From: CAZNPL01 sp964574815 | Lineage (GTDB): Bacteria; Planctomycetota; Phycisphaerae; UBA1845 | Assembly (NCBI GenBank): GCA_964574815.1 | Contig: CAZNPL010000030.1 | Location: forward strand, 1-64,000 | DNA: 64,000 nt | Reading direction: 5' to 3' | Part shown: piece by piece, positions 34,329 to 43,049 of the stretch | Layout of the letters: each line of letters starts with the position of its first letter | Position numbering within the stretch: position 1 is the stretch's first letter | Position numbers and translations under genes: made by a program | The notes under the pieces: model-generated | What the model saw: the letters and a program-made list of their open reading frames with translations, nothing else | The model's database searches: none | What the model was told of the DNA's origin: nothing

Positions 34329-34339
34329 AGACTCGACGC

Positions 34340-35278
34340 GCTGACTGTCATGGTCAAAAGGACCGAATGCATCCTGCTGCTCGGCCTGCGGACGATGCAC
34401 GTCGGCAAGCACTTCTGGCGGGATGATCTGCTGCCCACACAAGCGCCCCTCATTTAGATTCACCTCGAGCCAACGGGACAGATCTTGTGCTGTTGTGACG
34501 AGACCGCCGGCGGCGTGCATATTGCAGTCGTCCTTCGCGTAGTGTGCCCGGGCAAATCCGTCCGGCTCTTCTCGGTACGGCTGCACAAGCCGCTCGCGAC
34601 CCTGGAAACATAGCCGGTCGTGGATTCCATACCAAGTGGCTGGAATAGCTCGTTTCGCAGAACTTCCTTCCACGAAGTGTCCAGTTGTGCGTCCATCGCC
34701 ATGCTGAGGATGTTGTATCCGATATTGCCGTATTCAAACGCGACGCCGTCATTCGCCGGCCCGTGATGTTTCAGCAATCGTCGCAGCAGTTCCGGGGTGT
34801 GCTGGCCGGAGAAGGCGAGCCGAAACGTGATCGGTCCCTCGTTCCTGATTCCGTGGGCATGCGTGAGCAGGTCACACATGGTGATGGCGGCCGGGTCGAC
34901 TTCGTCGTGATAGGTGGCGAGAGGAAGGTACGAGGCCAGCGTAGCCTCAAGATCGAATCGGCCGCGATGATCCAGGATCGCCGCGGCGGTTCCCACGAAA
35001 GGCTTGGTGGCGGAGGCGATATAGAACATCGAATCCGCCATCACCGGCCGCTTGGCCTCGACATCCGCAAGCCCGAATCCATGCACCAACACTACGTCCT
35101 CACCACGCAAGGCCGCTACGGCCAGCCCCGGCGCAAGGGGAACCTCCATCAGCGTCTCGATGGCCGCCTTCATTTCGGCGGCCTCTTTCGTTGACGTCCC
35201 CTGGCTAAGAACCGGGCCGGTTGCGAACGCTAGTGAATACGCTGCTATCACGCACGTGCTTAAGACAAATCTCTTCAT
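34340..35278 (-). pseudogene. Serine hydrolase (beta-lactamase/PBP-like), frameshifted and truncated
   Basis: The gene starts at an ATG (35278) with a strong AGGAGG site and signal peptide (MKRFVLSTCVIAAYSLAFAT). It continues as a class C-type serine hydrolase: SxxK nucleophile SATK near residue 75 and YGN (FEYGNIGYN) near 156. At about 34595-34610 homology jumps from one minus frame (ending LGMESTTGYVSR) to another (RERLVQPYREEPDGFARAHY...AAGGLVTTAQDLSRWLE), a one-base-type frameshift. Homology stops after FGPFDHDS at about 34345, so the C-terminal third is missing. The intact product would be a periplasmic esterase or D-Ala hydrolase-like protein. Confidence 0.75.
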
Positions 35279-35827
35279 TGGCTTCCTCCTGACAGGTATC
35301 AGTGTCCGAACTCCCGGGGGGAGCCTAACCCTGCGTACGGCTGCGGTCTTGAACAAAGAAAACATCGGACAGGTTTCGACAATTGCCTTGGGGCCGCGGG
35401 ATGTCAGTCGGAAACGGGTGCGGCAAAGGGCACGCATGCCCGTACGCCTCCGCGGGTGGTGGTGAATAAGCGTTTGAAGTCCGGGGCCGTGAAGCCCCCG
35501 TTGCGTTCGGCGTGATTGCCCGCGATTGAGACGGTCGCGCGGTTGAGCCGGTCGGCCGGGAAGAAGTAGCCGCGGGGCAATTCCTTCGTAACCGAGCAAC
35601 GCGCGTCGGTGAAGGTGACGGCTTTCTGCTGGACAACCAGCTTCTCGAAGGCGGCGGGCGCGCGATGGATGATACGGGCAAAGAAAAGAAAGTAGAAAGG
35701 AGACCGCGGGAGAGGGATCATTGCCACCGCAGCTTACTGGCCAGCGATTGTCGTCCGGCCCGTTCTACTCGCTCCTGTCTACTTCTCTCCTGCTCGCGAT
35801 TTTGCGCGGCCTTGCGGCCGCTCAAAA
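35279..35827. other. Intergenic region, 549 bases, possible remnant frame
   Basis: Between the serine hydrolase remnant and the tRNA. A minus-strand frame at 35404-35727 (107 codons) encodes a fragment I cannot place (KELPRGYFFPADRLNRATVS...); it lacks a ribosome site, so I leave it as a possible remnant. No integrase or att-type direct repeat was seen beside the tRNA. Confidence 0.35.
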
Positions 35828-35902
35828 TCGGGGTGACTGGATTTGAACCAGCGACCTCTGCGTCCCGAACGCAGCGCTCTAGCCAGACTGAGCTACACCC
35901 CG
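35828..35902 (-). tRNA. tRNA-Pro (anticodon CGG)
   Basis: The minus strand folds as a canonical cloverleaf: acceptor CGGGGTG/CACCCCG, D arm GCTC...GAGC, anticodon stem CTGCG/CGCAG with loop TTCGGGA (anticodon CGG, reading CCG), T arm GCTGG-TTCAAAT-CCAGT, discriminator A. The 3' CCA is not encoded (TTT follows). The opposite strand contains a well-known spurious protein-like frame (GVTGFEPATSASRTQ). Confidence 0.97.
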
Positions 35903-35942
35903 GCTGATTGTTAGGGTAGGCGTGCTTCCGTTGGTTGTCAAC

Positions 35943-35992
35943 GCGGGGCCTCGGGGCCCGGCCGGGGGGCCGGGGGGCCGGGGGACCGGGGG
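35943..35992. repeat. G-rich octamer repeat, potential G-quadruplex
   Basis: On the plus strand four G runs of 6, 6, 5 and 5 bases (35964-35969, 35972-35977, 35980-35984, 35988-35992) are separated by CC, CC and ACC, giving an 8-base period (CCGGGGGG-type unit); further GGGG runs precede at 35945 and 35953. It lies between the pyrG stop and tRNA-Pro, so it is in the 3' region of pyrG. Confidence 0.75.
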
Positions 35993-36020
35993 CGATATCT
36001 TGCTGCGGCGGGGGCGATAA

Positions 36021-37817
36021 TCAGCTCGCGTTGGCGGGATGCCCTGGTGGATTGACGTGCTCTTGTGTTGGCGGGTCGGGCGGTGGGTCGGTGGCCTGTA
36101 AGCCGGCGTATTGCAGGGCACTTCGGACGAGGTACAAGAACATCGGATCGGGGTTGAGCGGGCGGCTGGTCAGCTCCGCGTGCGCCTGAGTGCTGATAAA
36201 GAAAGGATGCGCTTCCCGGGGAAGCTCAAGCACCTGCATGATGGGTTGTTCCACGGCGCGGCCTGAAAACACCAAGCCGGCGTTTTCGAGGGTCGAGATG
36301 TAGCGCGGGTCCACCTCGTAGCGGTGGCGGAAACGAAGACGGATCGTCTCCTTGCCGCCGTACAGTTCGGACAGGATCGTGCCGGGTGTAACGCGGACGT
36401 CCTGCCCGCCGAGGCGCATGGTTCCACCCAGCCCCTCGATACGCTTCTGTTCCGGCAGGATGTCGATTACCGCATGCGGGGCGTCGGAGTCGATTTCGGA
36501 GCTGTTCGCTCCGGTGAGCCCGCACACGTGGCGGGCAAATTCCACTACGGCGATTTGAAAGCCGTAGCATAGTCCGAGGTAGGGGATTTTGTGCTCGCGG
36601 ACGTGGCGGATGCAAATCAGTTTCCCGTCGACGCCCCGGACGCCAAATCCACCGGGAACAATGACGCCATGAACGTCGCGGAGTTGCTCGGCGACATTCT
36701 CCGCGTCGAGATCGGCGCTGTCGATCCACTGGATTTGGACCTTCGCGCCAAGGTGCACGCCGGCGTGCTCCAGTGCGTGCATGATGCTGGCATAGCTGTC
36801 GCGCAGCGAGGTGTACTTGCCAGTGATGCCGATGGTGACGGGGCAGGTCGTGTTGCAGAATCGGTTGATGTAGTCATTCCATCGCGCCCGGTGATGCTCT
36901 TCGGTCTTGGCGTCGACGCGATCCGCGAGACCGAGGATGTCGAGGACGGCCGATTCGATACCGGCTTCGCGCAGCATTTCCGGGATGAAGTAGACGCTGT
37001 CGCAGTCGTGCATGGAGAAGATGCGCTCCATCGGCACATTCGAGTGCATGGCGATCTTCTCGCGGACCTTCCGAGTGACCGGATGTCGCGCGCGGCAGGC
37101 GACGACGTGCGGGTGGACGCCGGCGCCCATGAGCTGCCGGAGGTTGAGCTGGGCCGGCTTGGACTTCTGCTCGCCCAGCATCGAGGGCTCGACGACGTAC
37201 GTCAGAGCAACGAAACAGGTGCTTCCGGGCCCCTCTTCGTACGCCAACTCCTTGGCGGCCTCGATGAAATAAGCGTTCTCGACGTCGCCCACGGTGCCAC
37301 CGATCTCGATGAAGACGACGTCGGCGCCGCTGGTGACCGCCAACTCTCTCAAAACGCTCTTCACCTCGCCGGTAACATGCGGGATCATCTGCACATCGCG
37401 TCCGAGGTAGCTGCCGCGGCGCTCCTTTTCGAGCACGCGCGAGAAGATCTGCCCGCTCGTGCAGAAATTGAGCCGATTAAGGCTCTGGTCGAGCATGCGC
37501 TCATAGGTGCCCAGGTCCATATCGCACTCCATGCCGTCGTCGAGCACGAAGACCTCGCCGTGGCGAAACGGGTTCAGCGTGCCGCTGTCCCGGTTGAGGT
37601 AGCCCTCGAGCTTGATGGGCGTGACGCTGAAGCCTTTGTCCTGGAGGACCTTGGCCAGCGAGCTGGAGAAGATGCCCTTGCCGAGTCCGCTCATCACCGT
37701 GCCGAACACCACCACATACTTGCACTGGCCGATCTCGTAGCCGGCGGGCATGGGCGAGTAGAACTCAGTCTCATCCGACATCGCACTCAGCGATGAGAGT
37801 ATCTTATCCGGATCCAT
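36021..37817 (-). CDS. pyrG: CTP synthase (divergent form)
   Basis: 598 residues; E. coli PyrG has 545. The synthetase domain keeps the P-loop-like SGLGKG, HGEVFVLDDGMECDMDLG, the Mg-binding Glu in EIGGTVGD and the UTP site KSKPAQ. The glutaminase domain has PGGFGVRG, the Cys nucleophile in GLCYGFQ, HRYEVDPRY and a terminal His/Glu pair (QAHAEL rather than the usual QFHPEF). Substitutions in near-invariant stretches (for example KLEGYLNRDSGT where most have KLDPYINVDPGT) mark a divergent subfamily. Extra residues lie at both ends, with a Pro-rich tail. It makes CTP from UTP and glutamine. It follows kdsB by 86 to 90 bases, so CTP supply and CMP-KDO synthesis may be co-expressed. ATG at 37817; Met13 is an alternative start. 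Confidence 0.93.
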   Translation of the reverse strand: MDPDKILSSLSAMSDETEFYSPMPAGYEIGQCKYVVVFGTVMSGLGKGIFSSSLAKVLQDKGFSVTPIKLEGYLNRDSGTLNPFRHGEVFVLDDGMECDMDLGTYERMLDQSLNRLNFCTSGQIFSRVLEKERRGSYLGRDVQMIPHVTGEVKSVLRELAVTSGADVVFIEIGGTVGDVENAYFIEAAKELAYEEGPGSTCFVALTYVVEPSMLGEQKSKPAQLNLRQLMGAGVHPHVVACRARHPVTRKVREKIAMHSNVPMERIFSMHDCDSVYFIPEMLREAGIESAVLDILGLADRVDAKTEEHHRARWNDYINRFCNTTCPVTIGITGKYTSLRDSYASIMHALEHAGVHLGAKVQIQWIDSADLDAENVAEQLRDVHGVIVPGGFGVRGVDGKLICIRHVREHKIPYLGLCYGFQIAVVEFARHVCGLTGANSSEIDSDAPHAVIDILPEQKRIEGLGGTMRLGGQDVRVTPGTILSELYGGKETIRLRFRHRYEVDPRYISTLENAGLVFSGRAVEQPIMQVLELPREAHPFFISTQAHAELTSRPLNPDPMFLYLVRSALQYAGLQATDPPPDPPTQEHVNPPGHPANAS

Positions 37818-37903
37818 GTGCTGTTAGCTCTCGTGCTTCGCGGCGACTCAAGCCGCGTCAAACTCAATCAGTATTACAATGATCGTCGAACGGCGGTGCA
37901 CAC

Positions 37904-38665
37904 TTATCCAGCACGGCCGGCGGAGCGTGCACGCTCGCGCTGAACGAACGCAGCGTAATCCTCCGGCGTATCAATGCCGACCACGGCGCGGTCGACGACC
38001 GCCACCGAGATCGAATGTCCATGTTCCAATACACGCAGTTGCTCGAGCCCCTCGAGTTGCTCCAGAGGCGTCGGCGGCCACTCGGTCAGCTTCATGAGGA
38101 AATCGCGGCGATAGGCGTATATTCCCAGGTGCAGGTACGGTCCGTGGTAAGTGGCGTCGGCGTTTCGCCGATAGGGCACGGCGCTCCGCGAGAAGTAGAT
38201 CGCTCGACCTGCCGAGGCCACGACTTTGACACAGTTGGGGTTGGCCGGGTCCGCCTCGACTCCTTGTCGCTGTAAATCGGCGAACGAGCAGGCGAGCGTT
38301 GCGACGGGGTGCGGCGCGTCCTTTAACGCGACCAGCAGCCGCTCGATGAAGTGCGGCTCGATCTCCGGCTCATCCCCCTGAACGTTGATCACTTCCTCGC
38401 AGTCAAATCGGCGGGCGACCTCAGCCACCCGATCGGTGCCCGACGCGTGGTCCGGGCGCGTCATCGCGTACTCACCGCCGAAGGCGGACACGGCTTCGGC
38501 GATTCGCTCGTCGTCGGTGGCCACAATCACTCGCTCGACGCCCGACGCGGAGCACGCGCGTTCGTAGACGTGTTGAATGAGGAATTTGCCCGTTTCTCTG
38601 GCGAGAGGTTTCCCCGGGAAGCGTGTCGATCCGTAGCGTGCGGGGATTACCGCGATGGCCCTCAA
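37904..38665 (-). CDS. kdsB: 3-deoxy-manno-octulosonate cytidylyltransferase (CMP-KDO synthetase)
   Basis: 253 residues from a TTG at 38665, chosen because GGAG lies 7 bases upstream and the protein then begins LRAIAVIPARYGSTRFPGKPL, the standard KdsB N-terminus and length; the frame is open 24 codons further to an upstream start. Motifs: RYGSTRFPGKPL (nucleotide loop), VATDDERI, SGTDRVAEV, INVQGDEPEI (metal Asp/Glu), YFSRSAVPY and a C-terminal VGIDTPED. It activates KDO with CTP for lipid A core assembly, indicating a Gram-negative-type outer membrane. Upstream of pyrG on the same strand, a sensible pairing since it consumes CTP. Confidence 0.92.
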   Translation of the reverse strand: MRAIAVIPARYGSTRFPGKPLARETGKFLIQHVYERACSASGVERVIVATDDERIAEAVSAFGGEYAMTRPDHASGTDRVAEVARRFDCEEVINVQGDEPEIEPHFIERLLVALKDAPHPVATLACSFADLQRQGVEADPANPNCVKVVASAGRAIYFSRSAVPYRRNADATYHGPYLHLGIYAYRRDFLMKLTEWPPTPLEQLEGLEQLRVLEHGHSISVAVVDRAVVGIDTPEDYAAFVQRERARSAGRAG

Positions 38666-38898
38666 TCCAGAGCTCCGAAGCCTCCAGCGTGCACGACGAC
38701 GATGGCGCATGCTAACCCGCGCCGGTGAGCCTGTCAAAATAGACTGGACAGGCGTGGGCGGTCTTGACGCGCACCCCGCCGGAAAATGGTGCTTGCGGCG
38801 GATGCGTTAATGCTTGTTGCAGGCACGAGAGGGCATTAGCATGCCTCGCGACGGTCATGAGGCGCGGCTGATCCAATGGGAGCGGAGTCTCACGCGAG

Positions 38899-40314
38899 AT
38901 GAGTTCGAGGACACTTCTGACCACGCTGATTCTGGCCGGGCTGCTGCTCGGTGTGATCGTCGGGCAATTGCTTCATGATCCCACCTATAAGCTCACCATG
39001 CCTGAGTCGGAGCACGCTCATTCAACAGCGCTGGCCGTGTTCACCTTCCTTGGCAATACGGTGTTCATGAGCCTTTTGAAGATGCTGATTATTCCGCTGG
39101 TTGCGGTCAGCGTCGTGGTCGGGGTAACGAGCGTGGGGGATTTCCGCAACCTCGGTAAGATCGGCGGTTGGACGCTGATCTATTACTTCAGCACCATGAT
39201 CATCGCCGTCACGATCGGCTTGCTGCTGGTGACGGCGCTTCGGCCGGGGGCGCGGATCGGCGAGGAGCAGCGACGCTCCGCTGAGGTGGCGTACGCCGAG
39301 GACGAGGTCAGCGTGAAGGAATTGGAGGCCAGGCAGCAGGAGGGGTTGCTGGGTGCTGTGAAGGGGCTGGTCAGTCAGATCATCCCGTTGAATGTCGTGG
39401 GGGCGGCTGCCGGCGTGAGCTACCGGCCGATCCGTGAGGTGGCCAACACGGGTCAACCGTTACCGATTATCTTCTTTTCCATTTTCTTCGGCGTCGTGGT
39501 GACGATGATCGGGCCGAAGAATCGAATCATCATTGATTTCTTCGACGCGGTGTTCGAAGTGTTGATGCTGATGGTTCACGCGGTGATTTGGCTGGCGCCG
39601 ATCGGCGTATTCGCGCTGCTTGCGTGGACGGTAGCGCGCATCGGCCTGTCGGATTTCGGCCCCGCGATCGGGATGTACATGGCTGCGGTGTTCATCGGGC
39701 TCGGGATCCATGGGTTCATCGTTCTGCCGTTGCTGCTATGGGTCTTCACGCGGTCCTCGTTGGGCTACACGAATCCCTTCGTTTTTTTCAGCCAGATGCG
39801 GCAGGCGCTGATGACGGCCATAGGAACGGATTCGTCGTCGGCGACGCTGCCGGTGACGATCGAATGCGCCACCGAATTCGGCGGCGTCAGCAAACGGTCG
39901 GCTGGGTTCGTGCTGCCGCTCGGGTCGACCATCAACATGGACGGCACGGCGTTATATGAGGCCGTGGCCGTCGTTTTTCTTGCTCAGGCGTATGGTCTGA
40001 ATCTCGGGGTGACCACGCTCATTCTGATCGCGCTGACGGCCACGCTGGCGGCGGTGGGAGCGGCGGGCATCCCCTCGGCCGGGCTGGTGACCATGGTCAT
40101 CGTGCTCGACGCCGTGAACAGCAGCGTTCTGTCGGCCGACCCCACGGCGATCGAGATTCCGATTGCGGCCGTCGGGCTGATTATCGGGGTAGACCGCATC
40201 CTGGACATGTTTCGCACCGCGACCAACGTCTGGGGCGACGCCGTCGGCGCGAAAATCATGGATCGGGTGAAGCTGTCCGGTTCGTTGGCCCGCGAGAAAC
40301 GCGTTTCCGAGTGA
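38899..40314 (+). CDS. Dicarboxylate/amino-acid:cation symporter (GltP/DctA family)
   Basis: 471 residues with about eight membrane helices and two re-entrant loops. Signatures: FMSLLKMLIIPLVAVSVVVGV in the N-terminal half, the serine-rich hairpin (GTDSSSATLPVTIECA), the NMDGTALY motif (GSTINMDGTALYEA) and a late VGVDRILDMFRTATNVWGD. This is the GltPh/DctA (DAACS) fold; substrates are glutamate, aspartate or C4-dicarboxylates with H+ or Na+. A hydrophilic insertion of about 40 residues (near 115-150, EEQRRSAEVAYAEDEVSV) is typical of planctomycete members. Its stop is one base from that of the convergent DUF2934 gene. Confidence 0.92.
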   Translation: MSSRTLLTTLILAGLLLGVIVGQLLHDPTYKLTMPESEHAHSTALAVFTFLGNTVFMSLLKMLIIPLVAVSVVVGVTSVGDFRNLGKIGGWTLIYYFSTMIIAVTIGLLLVTALRPGARIGEEQRRSAEVAYAEDEVSVKELEARQQEGLLGAVKGLVSQIIPLNVVGAAAGVSYRPIREVANTGQPLPIIFFSIFFGVVVTMIGPKNRIIIDFFDAVFEVLMLMVHAVIWLAPIGVFALLAWTVARIGLSDFGPAIGMYMAAVFIGLGIHGFIVLPLLLWVFTRSSLGYTNPFVFFSQMRQALMTAIGTDSSSATLPVTIECATEFGGVSKRSAGFVLPLGSTINMDGTALYEAVAVVFLAQAYGLNLGVTTLILIALTATLAAVGAAGIPSAGLVTMVIVLDAVNSSVLSADPTAIEIPIAAVGLIIGVDRILDMFRTATNVWGDAVGAKIMDRVKLSGSLAREKRVSE

Positions 40315-40315
40315 A

Positions 40316-40627
40316 TTAGCTCGCGCCGGCCAGTTCGCGCTCTGCCTGGAACCAGTCTGAGCAGGCGTCTCCCGGGCCGTTGGCGCGGGCCTCGTAGATC
40401 TCGTAGGCCCTGGCACGGATTTGGTCCTCGGTTACTGCGGCGACGGATTTTCGTGTCCGCGGTTTCGTCCTACGCGCCGAAGGCGCATTCTTCCGGTCAG
40501 CGGCCACTGAATCACTCGAACGGCTCTTCGCAGACGATCGCGCCGTTTTGCTTGTCGTTGCCGGGCTTGCAGCGGTCTTCTTCGCCTTGCTCGATCCCGT
40601 GGTTCTCTTGCCGGGTTCCTTGGTCAT
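40316..40627 (-). CDS. DUF2934 protein with histone H1-like basic N-terminus
   Basis: 103 residues from an ATG with a GAGGGA site. Residues 1-62 are Lys/Arg/Ala/Ser/Thr-rich low complexity (KRTTGSSKAKKTAASPATTS), like bacterial H1-type DNA-binding tails. Residues 66-100 form a DUF2934 domain (IRARAYEIYEARANGPGDAC...DWFQAERELA), a short helical domain of unknown function common in Planctomycetes and Proteobacteria. It may bind nucleic acid through the basic tail, but this is only inferred from composition. Confidence 0.7.
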   Translation of the reverse strand: MTKEPGKRTTGSSKAKKTAASPATTSKTARSSAKSRSSDSVAADRKNAPSARRTKPRTRKSVAAVTEDQIRARAYEIYEARANGPGDACSDWFQAERELAGAS

Positions 40628-40992
40628 TTCTATTTCCCTCGAATACGGCGCCACGATCTGGTGCGCTGGGTACGGGACGTGTGCGTGAATCGCCATGTCT
40701 ACCGAGCCATCACATCCCTGGATAGCCCGTTGTCGTCTTTCCTCACTGCCGCGACGTCGCGCCGTGGCGCGGACGGCGGATCGGCCCGCATCGCCGAGCG
40801 AGCGTCCGATATAGCATTGCAAATCGGCGCCAACCGTCAAGATCGTGTTTCGGTTGTCAGGTGGCTTCCGCAAGCCGTCCTTACGGTCGCCGTGGCGGGA
40901 GGTTGGGTCGGGCACAACGTCTACCGCCAGGCCAGAGTGCTTGCGCTACGACGGTTTCTCGACGGACGACGGCCAGGGACCGCCCGGCGCAC
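40628..40992. other. Intergenic region, 365 bases, no gene seen
   Basis: Between glgP and the DUF2934 gene, both minus strand. Only arginine-rich chance frames are present. It should contain the glgP terminator and the DUF2934 promoter, but no clear hairpin with T-run or consensus promoter was found. Confidence 0.4.
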
Positions 40993-42675
40993 TCAGACAA
41001 AGTAGGCCTTGACCACGTATTGGTGCATCATCCGGTCCGTGTTGAAGAACGATCCGTTCAACGCAATGCAGTGTCGCATGACGTCGACGAACTCATCGCG
41101 CTGGCGATAAAACAACGGAAGGATGATGTATTCAAGCTTGTCGTAGAGGGCACCGGCATCACGTGCCCGATCGAGCCTTTCGGACACCCGGCCAATGGCC
41201 CACCCTGTCGTCCCCTCGATCCATCCTTCGAGCCACCAGCCGTCCAGGACGCTCAAGGACGGAACGCCGTTGATAGCGGCCTTCATGCCGCTGGTCCCGG
41301 ACGCCTCCAGGGGTGGTTCAGGGGTGTTGAGCCACAAGTCGGCGCCCGCGATCATCATCTGACAGATTCGTATGCCGTAGTCAGGGAGGTAGGCAACGCG
41401 GATCTGATCCTGGAGCTGTGCTTTGGCCTCGAAGATGCGGCGTATCATGTCTTTCCCGCCGCCGTCGTTTGGGTGTGCCTTTCCCGCATAAACGATCTGG
41501 AAACGGCCGACCTCGCGGTGGATGCGACGTAGGCAGTCCAGATCGTGAAAGAGCAGATCGGGACGTTTGTACGGCGTCGCGCGCCGGGCGAATCCGATGG
41601 TGAACACGTCGGGGTCGAACTCCAGCCCGCTCCGGCGATTGACCTGATCGATCAGGTGGTCCTTAGCCCGCCGATGCGCCGCCCACACTTCGTGATTCGG
41701 AATGGAAAGGGCGTTGCGGAGGCTGAAGCTGTCCTCACGCCACGTCGGGATATGCTGGTCGAAAAGACGTTGAAACGGAGGCGCCGCCCAGGTTCGTACG
41801 TGGACCCCGTTGGTGATCGAGTCGATTGCGTCGTCGTGGAAGAGCTTTCGGGAGATCTCGCCGTGGCGTCGAGCCACGCCGTTCACGTAGCGGCTCAAAT
41901 GAAGCGCCAGCTCGGTCATGTTCAGCGAGCCGTCGACGCAATCAAGGCGATGCAGCAGGCCCGTAAATCGCTTGCCGAGAACTCCGTGGACCGCATCGAT
42001 CGGGAACTGGTCATGGCCTGCGGGAACGGGCGTGTGGGTTGTAAAAACGCACGATTCGCGGATTGCCTCGATCGCGTTGTCAGTCACTTCTCCGCCGTTG
42101 TGCTTGGAGAGATACTCGCGCAGCAATTCGCAGCCGAGCAGCCCGGCGTGCCCCTCGTTCATGTGGAAACGATGAATGCTCTCGTAACCCAGCTTCCGCA
42201 GCATGCGTACGCCGCCGATGCCCAGCACGACCTCCTGACACAGCCGATAGCGTTGATCCCCGCCGTAGAGATGGTCGGTGAGGCCGCGGTCCGCTTCGCT
42301 GTTTTCCGCAAGGTCCGTGTCCAGGAAGAGGACGGGCACACGAAAGCCACCGTAGCCGCTGACTTCGAGCCTCCAGGCCGCGATGCGTACCTCGCGTCCC
42401 TCGATTCGCACAGTCGCATGGCCGGGGACTCTCTCGAGAAACTCCTCAACGGGCCATTCGACGGGTTCTTCGGTCTGGTTGCCGTACTCGTCCAGTACCT
42501 GGCGGCAATAGCCTTTGCGATGCAGGAGCGTCACGGCGATCAGCGGGATCCGCAGGTCCGCGGCCGAGCGAATGGTGTCGCCCGCCAGGACTCCCAGGCC
42601 ACCGCTGTAGGTGCGCATTTCCGCGTTAATCCCGATCTCCATCGAGAAGTACGCGATTCTGGGGTGTTGTTCCAT
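40993..42675 (-). CDS. glgP: Alpha-glucan (glycogen/maltodextrin) phosphorylase, short form
   Basis: 560 residues from the ATG at 42675 (GAGG upstream); a TTG 9 bases earlier is less likely. This is the short GT35 form found in thermophiles and many bacteria rather than the roughly 800-residue GlgP/MalP. Motifs: AYFSMEIGI, SGGLGVLAGD near residue 25, FHMNEGHAG near 175, GFARRATPYKRPDL near 350, and the PLP-lysine region EASGTSGMKAAING near 440 (Lys covalently binds pyridoxal phosphate). It releases glucose-1-phosphate from alpha-1,4-glucans. It is divergent from the glgX debranching gene, so the pair forms a glycogen-breakdown unit. Confidence 0.92.
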   Translation of the reverse strand: MEQHPRIAYFSMEIGINAEMRTYSGGLGVLAGDTIRSAADLRIPLIAVTLLHRKGYCRQVLDEYGNQTEEPVEWPVEEFLERVPGHATVRIEGREVRIAAWRLEVSGYGGFRVPVLFLDTDLAENSEADRGLTDHLYGGDQRYRLCQEVVLGIGGVRMLRKLGYESIHRFHMNEGHAGLLGCELLREYLSKHNGGEVTDNAIEAIRESCVFTTHTPVPAGHDQFPIDAVHGVLGKRFTGLLHRLDCVDGSLNMTELALHLSRYVNGVARRHGEISRKLFHDDAIDSITNGVHVRTWAAPPFQRLFDQHIPTWREDSFSLRNALSIPNHEVWAAHRRAKDHLIDQVNRRSGLEFDPDVFTIGFARRATPYKRPDLLFHDLDCLRRIHREVGRFQIVYAGKAHPNDGGGKDMIRRIFEAKAQLQDQIRVAYLPDYGIRICQMMIAGADLWLNTPEPPLEASGTSGMKAAINGVPSLSVLDGWWLEGWIEGTTGWAIGRVSERLDRARDAGALYDKLEYIILPLFYRQRDEFVDVMRHCIALNGSFFNTDRMMHQYVVKAYFV

Positions 42676-43049
42676 ACGAAGCAATCCTCGGCGTTCCTGA
42701 CCGGCGGGGTTGATACGTTCTTGGGCGATCCGACCACCGTTTGAGTCGGGATCGTACCGGCAGGTCCTCTCCTGGCGTAGTTATCGGCCTCAAATGGAGG
42801 TCGCCCCACGCCGATGCGAGGGAGCCCTCACTGAGAGGGCGAAATAGTATGCGCTGCGGGGCGAGGTCCGGCAAGCCGTACCGGCGGCGGTAGCCATGTT
42901 GACGAATCCAGGTGTGTGCCGAATCATCTGGGCGGCGTGGCAGGCCATAGGGGCGTCACCTTGGGACCTGAAACCTGCTGAGGATTGGCGGCACGCGCTG
43001 AAAGGCGGCATCGACAGCCACATGCGCGCGACGGGAGACAAGATTGCAG
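42676..43049. other. Divergent intergenic region between glgP and glgX, 374 bases
   Basis: Holds the promoters of both glycogen genes. No gene is seen; frames crossing it are extensions of neighbours. No operator with clear dyad symmetry was recognised. Confidence 0.45.

Noticed and set aside
35279..35902. Genomic island integrated at tRNA-Pro
   Set aside because: Pseudogenes lie beside the tRNA, but there is no integrase and I saw no duplicated 3' tRNA segment within the window.
35665..35907. Protein-like frame ending GVTGFEPATSASRTQ
   Set aside because: This is the classic spurious translation of a tRNA on the opposite strand; the tRNA-Pro fold is unambiguous.
36591..37796. 401-codon plus-strand open frame
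   Set aside because: Antisense to pyrG, which has full motif support.
41545..42744. 399-codon plus-strand open frame
   Set aside because: Antisense to glgP, whose catalytic and PLP motifs are clear.
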